Source of the DNA: Treponema sp. UBA4307
GTDB lineage: Bacteria; Spirochaetota; Spirochaetia; Treponematales; Treponemataceae
Reading direction: 5' to 3'
Assembly (NCBI GenBank): GCA_002394685.1
Contig: DGUP01000037.1
Span: 1-7,336 of the forward strand
Length of the DNA stretch: 7,336 nt
A program made the translations under genes and the position numbers. Positions within the stretch are counted from its first letter, which is position 1. Each line of letters starts with the position of its first letter. The notes below the pieces were generated by a model. That model saw only the letters and a list, made by a program, of their open reading frames with translations. It made no database searches and was not told the origin of the DNA. Of this stretch, positions 5,060 through 7,336 are shown piece after piece.

Positions 5060-5724
5060 TAGTTTACCTCCTTCTTAGACTTTGTTTTTTTAACAGGCTT
5101 TTCATCAGAAGTTTCATTCTTTTCATTTGAAACAGCCTGAAGTTTTTTCTTTGATATCTTAGAACGAACAACAGCATTTACCTGTTCATCACCTAAGAAA
5201 ATTCCAATTCTCTTTATATTAGCTTTAGTTTCAGGAATTTTTACTTTCTCAAACAAATTTACACGCTGAGTTGTAGTACGAAGTTCTTTTGCAAGCAGTC
5301 TTACCTGCTCATCAAGAACCTCGGCCTGTAAATCAAGTTCAAGAGCTTTTTCCATACGGTCTGCAGCCATATCAATCCATAGAGGAGTTGAGTAAAGATC
5401 ATAATCTCCACGATTAAAATCTGCTCCTTCATAGACTGGTATCTTTACACCGGCAATATTGCCCCAGCCTCTTTTGATATTTTTTACAGTTACCATATCA
5501 GGCTTGAAAGCTTCTTTTTCACCAAAGACTGAAATCCAATCTTCAAATTCTGCTTCCAGTTTTTTACGCTGTTCACGAACGGCTCTGGCTTTTTCATCAA
5601 TGGTGCGGATTTCTGACTGCAGCTGCTGTTTTTTCAGAGTAAGCGTAGGAAGGTAACGCTGATACATTTTCAGCGCATCTTTCTGTGCTTTCTGCTCATT
5701 TTTAGTCAGCTTTAATTTAGCCAT
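5059..5724 (-). CDS. atpD: V-type ATP synthase/ATPase subunit D (central rotor stalk)
   Basis: Subunit D is the coiled-coil shaft that turns inside the A/B head and transmits torque to the K ring. The 221-residue protein has long N- and C-terminal helices (about 8-65 and 118-160). The family hallmark TTQRVNLFEKVKIPETKANI (151-170) is followed by KRIGIFLGDE. Residues from about 190 form a Lys/Glu-rich tail that looks disordered and is longer than the core fold needs. The ATG at 5724 has GAAGGA about 8 nt upstream. The gene is 34 nt after atpB, and its stop overlaps the atpI start by one base. The name atpD here means V-type subunit D, not the F-type beta subunit. Confidence 0.97.
   Translation of the reverse strand: MAKLKLTKNEQKAQKDALKMYQRYLPTLTLKKQQLQSEIRTIDEKARAVREQRKKLEAEFEDWISVFGEKEAFKPDMVTVKNIKRGWGNIAGVKIPVYEGADFNRGDYDLYSTPLWIDMAADRMEKALELDLQAEVLDEQVRLLAKELRTTTQRVNLFEKVKIPETKANIKRIGIFLGDEQVNAVVRSKISKKKLQAVSNEKNETSDEKPVKKTKSKKEVN
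5067..5073 (-). promoter_or_regulatory. Ribosome-binding site of atpI inside the end of atpD
   Basis: AAGGAGG on the minus strand lies 7 nt before the atpI ATG at 5059 and inside the last codons of atpD. With the TAATG stop/start overlap it indicates coupled translation of the stalk and stator subunits and confirms the atpI start. Confidence 0.8.
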
Positions 5725-5758
5725 TTAAACATCCTTCTAATTCAAATGATTCTGCCAA

Positions 5759-7054
5759 TCATTTCTTTGGCCAGAACTCTTCAATCAATTCAGTCTTAAG
5801 ACCAGTTTCCTGCTTTTCAAAACACTGGGCAAGAATCTTCCATCCGTTATCCAGAGCCTTTTCAAGAGGAATATTAACTGACAGGTCCATCATCTGGGCT
5901 TCGAACATTTCACCGTATTTAAGGAGTTTTTCATCCCATACAGACATTGTGAATCCCATAGATTTCTTTTCAAGAGTATCCTTGTATGAAGAATAAAGAC
6001 GAATCATGGCATCCATAAGAGCACGATGGTCTTTTCTTGTCTTAGAGTTAACCTGCTGCTTCAAACGTGAAAGTGAACCGAATGGTTCAATGCGTCCACC
6101 CTTAAGATAATACTGACCTTCTGTAATATAACCAGTGTTATCTGGAACAGGATGAGTTACATCATCACCTGGCATTGTTGTTACAGCCAGAACAGTAATA
6201 GATCCCTGATCAGCAAAGTCAACGGCTTTTTCATAACGGCTTGCCAGCTGAGAATAAAGGTCTCCAGGATAACCACGATTTGAAGGAACCTGTTCCTGGG
6301 TAATGGCAATTTCCTTCATTGAGTCAGCAAAGTTAGTCATATCTGTAAGCAGAACCAGAACATCCTTTCCCTGAAGTGCAAACTGTTCTGCAACTGCAAG
6401 TGAAAGGTCAGGAATCTTGATACATTCTACTGTAGGGTCAGCTGCTGTATGTACGAACATAACAGTCTTACTTAAGGCACCACCCTCTTCAAGAGTATTC
6501 TTAAAGAAGAGATAGTCATCGTATTTAAGACCCATACCGCCTAAAACAATTACATCAGCCTGAGCCTGCATGGCAATACGTGCAAGAAGCTGATTGTATG
6601 GCTCGCCGGAAATAGAGAAAATCGGAATCTTCTGTGAAACAACAAGTGTGTTGAAAACATCAATCATAGGAATGTTTGTACGCATCATGCGGTTTGGCAG
6701 AATACGCTTTGAAGGATTTACTGATGGACCACCAATTGAAACCAGGTTATCTGTAAGAGCAGGACCATGATCTCTTGGTTCAGCAGAACCGTCAAAAATT
6801 CTTCCTAAAAGATTTTCGCTGAAGGAAATACGCATATCGTGTCCCAAAAAGCGAATCTGATCATTTGTAGCAACACCACGACCTCCAGCAAAAACCTGAA
6901 GGGATACAAGGTCACCGTCAATTTTATTTACTTCAGCCAATGATTTACCGAATCTGGTTGTAATTTCAGCAAGTTCATTAAGCTTTACACCTTTAGCACG
7001 TACGGTAATTACAGAACCGTTAATGCTTTCAATTTTGCTGTATACCTTACTCAT
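5759..7054 (-). CDS. atpB: V-type ATP synthase/ATPase subunit B (non-catalytic nucleotide-binding)
   Basis: Subunit B alternates with catalytic subunit A in the hexameric head. The 431-residue protein has a beta-barrel N-terminal domain (to about 75), a nucleotide-binding domain (about 80-350) and a helical C-terminal domain. The P-loop position reads SISGEPYN (147-154) and lacks the GKT/S signature, the known mark of the non-catalytic B subunit. LLTDMTNFAD (235-244) and RGYPGDLYSQLASRYEKA (260-277) are conserved family stretches. Arg330 in FGSLSRLK is at the position of the arginine finger that reaches the A-subunit site (inferred from the motif). The start has AAGGGAG upstream and lies 12 nt after the atpA stop, so the genes are co-transcribed. 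It is complete, with no unusual features. The name atpB here is the V-type B subunit, not F-type subunit a. Confidence 0.98.
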   Translation of the reverse strand: MSKVYSKIESINGSVITVRAKGVKLNELAEITTRFGKSLAEVNKIDGDLVSLQVFAGGRGVATNDQIRFLGHDMRISFSENLLGRIFDGSAEPRDHGPALTDNLVSIGGPSVNPSKRILPNRMMRTNIPMIDVFNTLVVSQKIPIFSISGEPYNQLLARIAMQAQADVIVLGGMGLKYDDYLFFKNTLEEGGALSKTVMFVHTAADPTVECIKIPDLSLAVAEQFALQGKDVLVLLTDMTNFADSMKEIAITQEQVPSNRGYPGDLYSQLASRYEKAVDFADQGSITVLAVTTMPGDDVTHPVPDNTGYITEGQYYLKGGRIEPFGSLSRLKQQVNSKTRKDHRALMDAMIRLYSSYKDTLEKKSMGFTMSVWDEKLLKYGEMFEAQMMDLSVNIPLEKALDNGWKILAQCFEKQETGLKTELIEEFWPKK

Positions 7055-7066
7055 ATCTTAACTCCC

Positions 7067-7336
7067 TTACCTGGCGCTCTTAAGAAGTTTTTTTACTTCA
7101 TCACTTACTGCAGCCTTTTTTTCAGCAAGAGTTTTATCAATAGCTTTTTCTGCAGCCTTAAATTCTGCGCTGTTGAAAGACTTGTAGTTCATATCAATGA
7201 ATCCCTGTGTAAGATTATTGAAGAATCCGCGGGCTTCATCCTTTTCTTCAAGTTCAAAATCAGAACCAAGAATTTCTACAACCTTCTTAAAGACATAATC
7301 CTGACGTTCAATACTGCTTGCACCTTCAATTTCATC
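7067..7336 (-). CDS. atpA: V-type ATP synthase/ATPase subunit A, C-terminal 89 residues (5' part outside window)
   Basis: A minus-strand frame enters from the right edge and ends at the TAA at 7067-7069. It encodes 89 residues rich in charged helices and ends EVKKLLKSAR. It begins DEIEGASSIERQDYVFKKVV and contains FFNNLTQGFIDMNY, consistent with the helical C-terminal domain of the catalytic A subunit. The catalytic P-loop lies outside the window. The assignment rests mainly on position: atpA precedes atpB in V-ATPase operons of this order, and only 12 nt separate the two genes. The sequence alone would give moderate confidence. Confidence 0.88.
   Translation of the reverse strand, partial: DEIEGASSIERQDYVFKKVVEILGSDFELEEKDEARGFFNNLTQGFIDMNYKSFNSAEFKAAEKAIDKTLAEKKAAVSDEVKKLLKSAR

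Noticed and set aside
3488..5656. Three plus-strand ORFs (3488-3676, 4885-5130, 5459-5656)
   Set aside because: All are antisense to atpI or atpD, whose minus-strand frames are clearly real; the antisense products look like shadow translations.
5759..7054. Loss of the P-loop in subunit B as a defect
   Set aside because: Absence of GKT/S at the P-loop position is normal for the non-catalytic B subunit of V-type ATPases.

Overview
The window looks like part of a spirochaete chromosome, most likely Treponema. Two signals point there. The first is a minus-strand V-type ATPase operon in the order A-B-D-I-K, the arrangement known from Treponema and Borrelia. The second is an Rhs core ending in the YHYAGNNPVKYTDPDGR signature. 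This assignment comes from gene order and motif recognition, not from a database search.

Right part (about 2530-7336): the 3' end of atpA runs off the right edge, followed by complete atpB, atpD, atpI and atpK, all on the minus strand and tightly packed. Spacings are 12 nt (A-B), 34 nt (B-D), a one-base TAATG overlap (D-I) and a 117-nt gap (I-K). A strong rho-independent terminator follows atpK at 2532-2565. A and B form the ATP-hydrolysing head, D is the rotor shaft, I is the membrane stator with the ion path, and K is the ion-carrying ring. The operon promoter and the genes for the first subunits lie beyond the right edge.

Left part (1-2530): this stretch is AT-rich and accessory in character, again with minus-strand genes. 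A truncated and apparently frameshifted rhs gene end (835-1585) carries an unrecognised C-terminal domain. It is followed, with an 8-nt stop/start overlap, by a small multi-pass membrane protein (309-842). This layout is typical of an Rhs/polymorphic-toxin tip with its immunity gene. Two poorly supported small ORFs (1763-1987 and 2187-2399) lie upstream; the second has a candidate promoter and a short YD-repeat-like stretch.

The most interesting signal is a pair of diverged, direct-repeat structured elements at about 67-211 and 1614-1749, one on each side of the rhs-tip/membrane-protein pair. Each can form three hairpins and carries the same boxA-like linker (CTTTGACAATT on the minus strand). 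Each also has the same hairpin loop sequences, complementary to each other in a way that would allow a kissing-loop contact. Stem sequences differ between copies while pairing is mostly kept, including paired compensatory changes. This suggests selection on a folded RNA (or folded single-stranded DNA). I do not recognise it as a known family.
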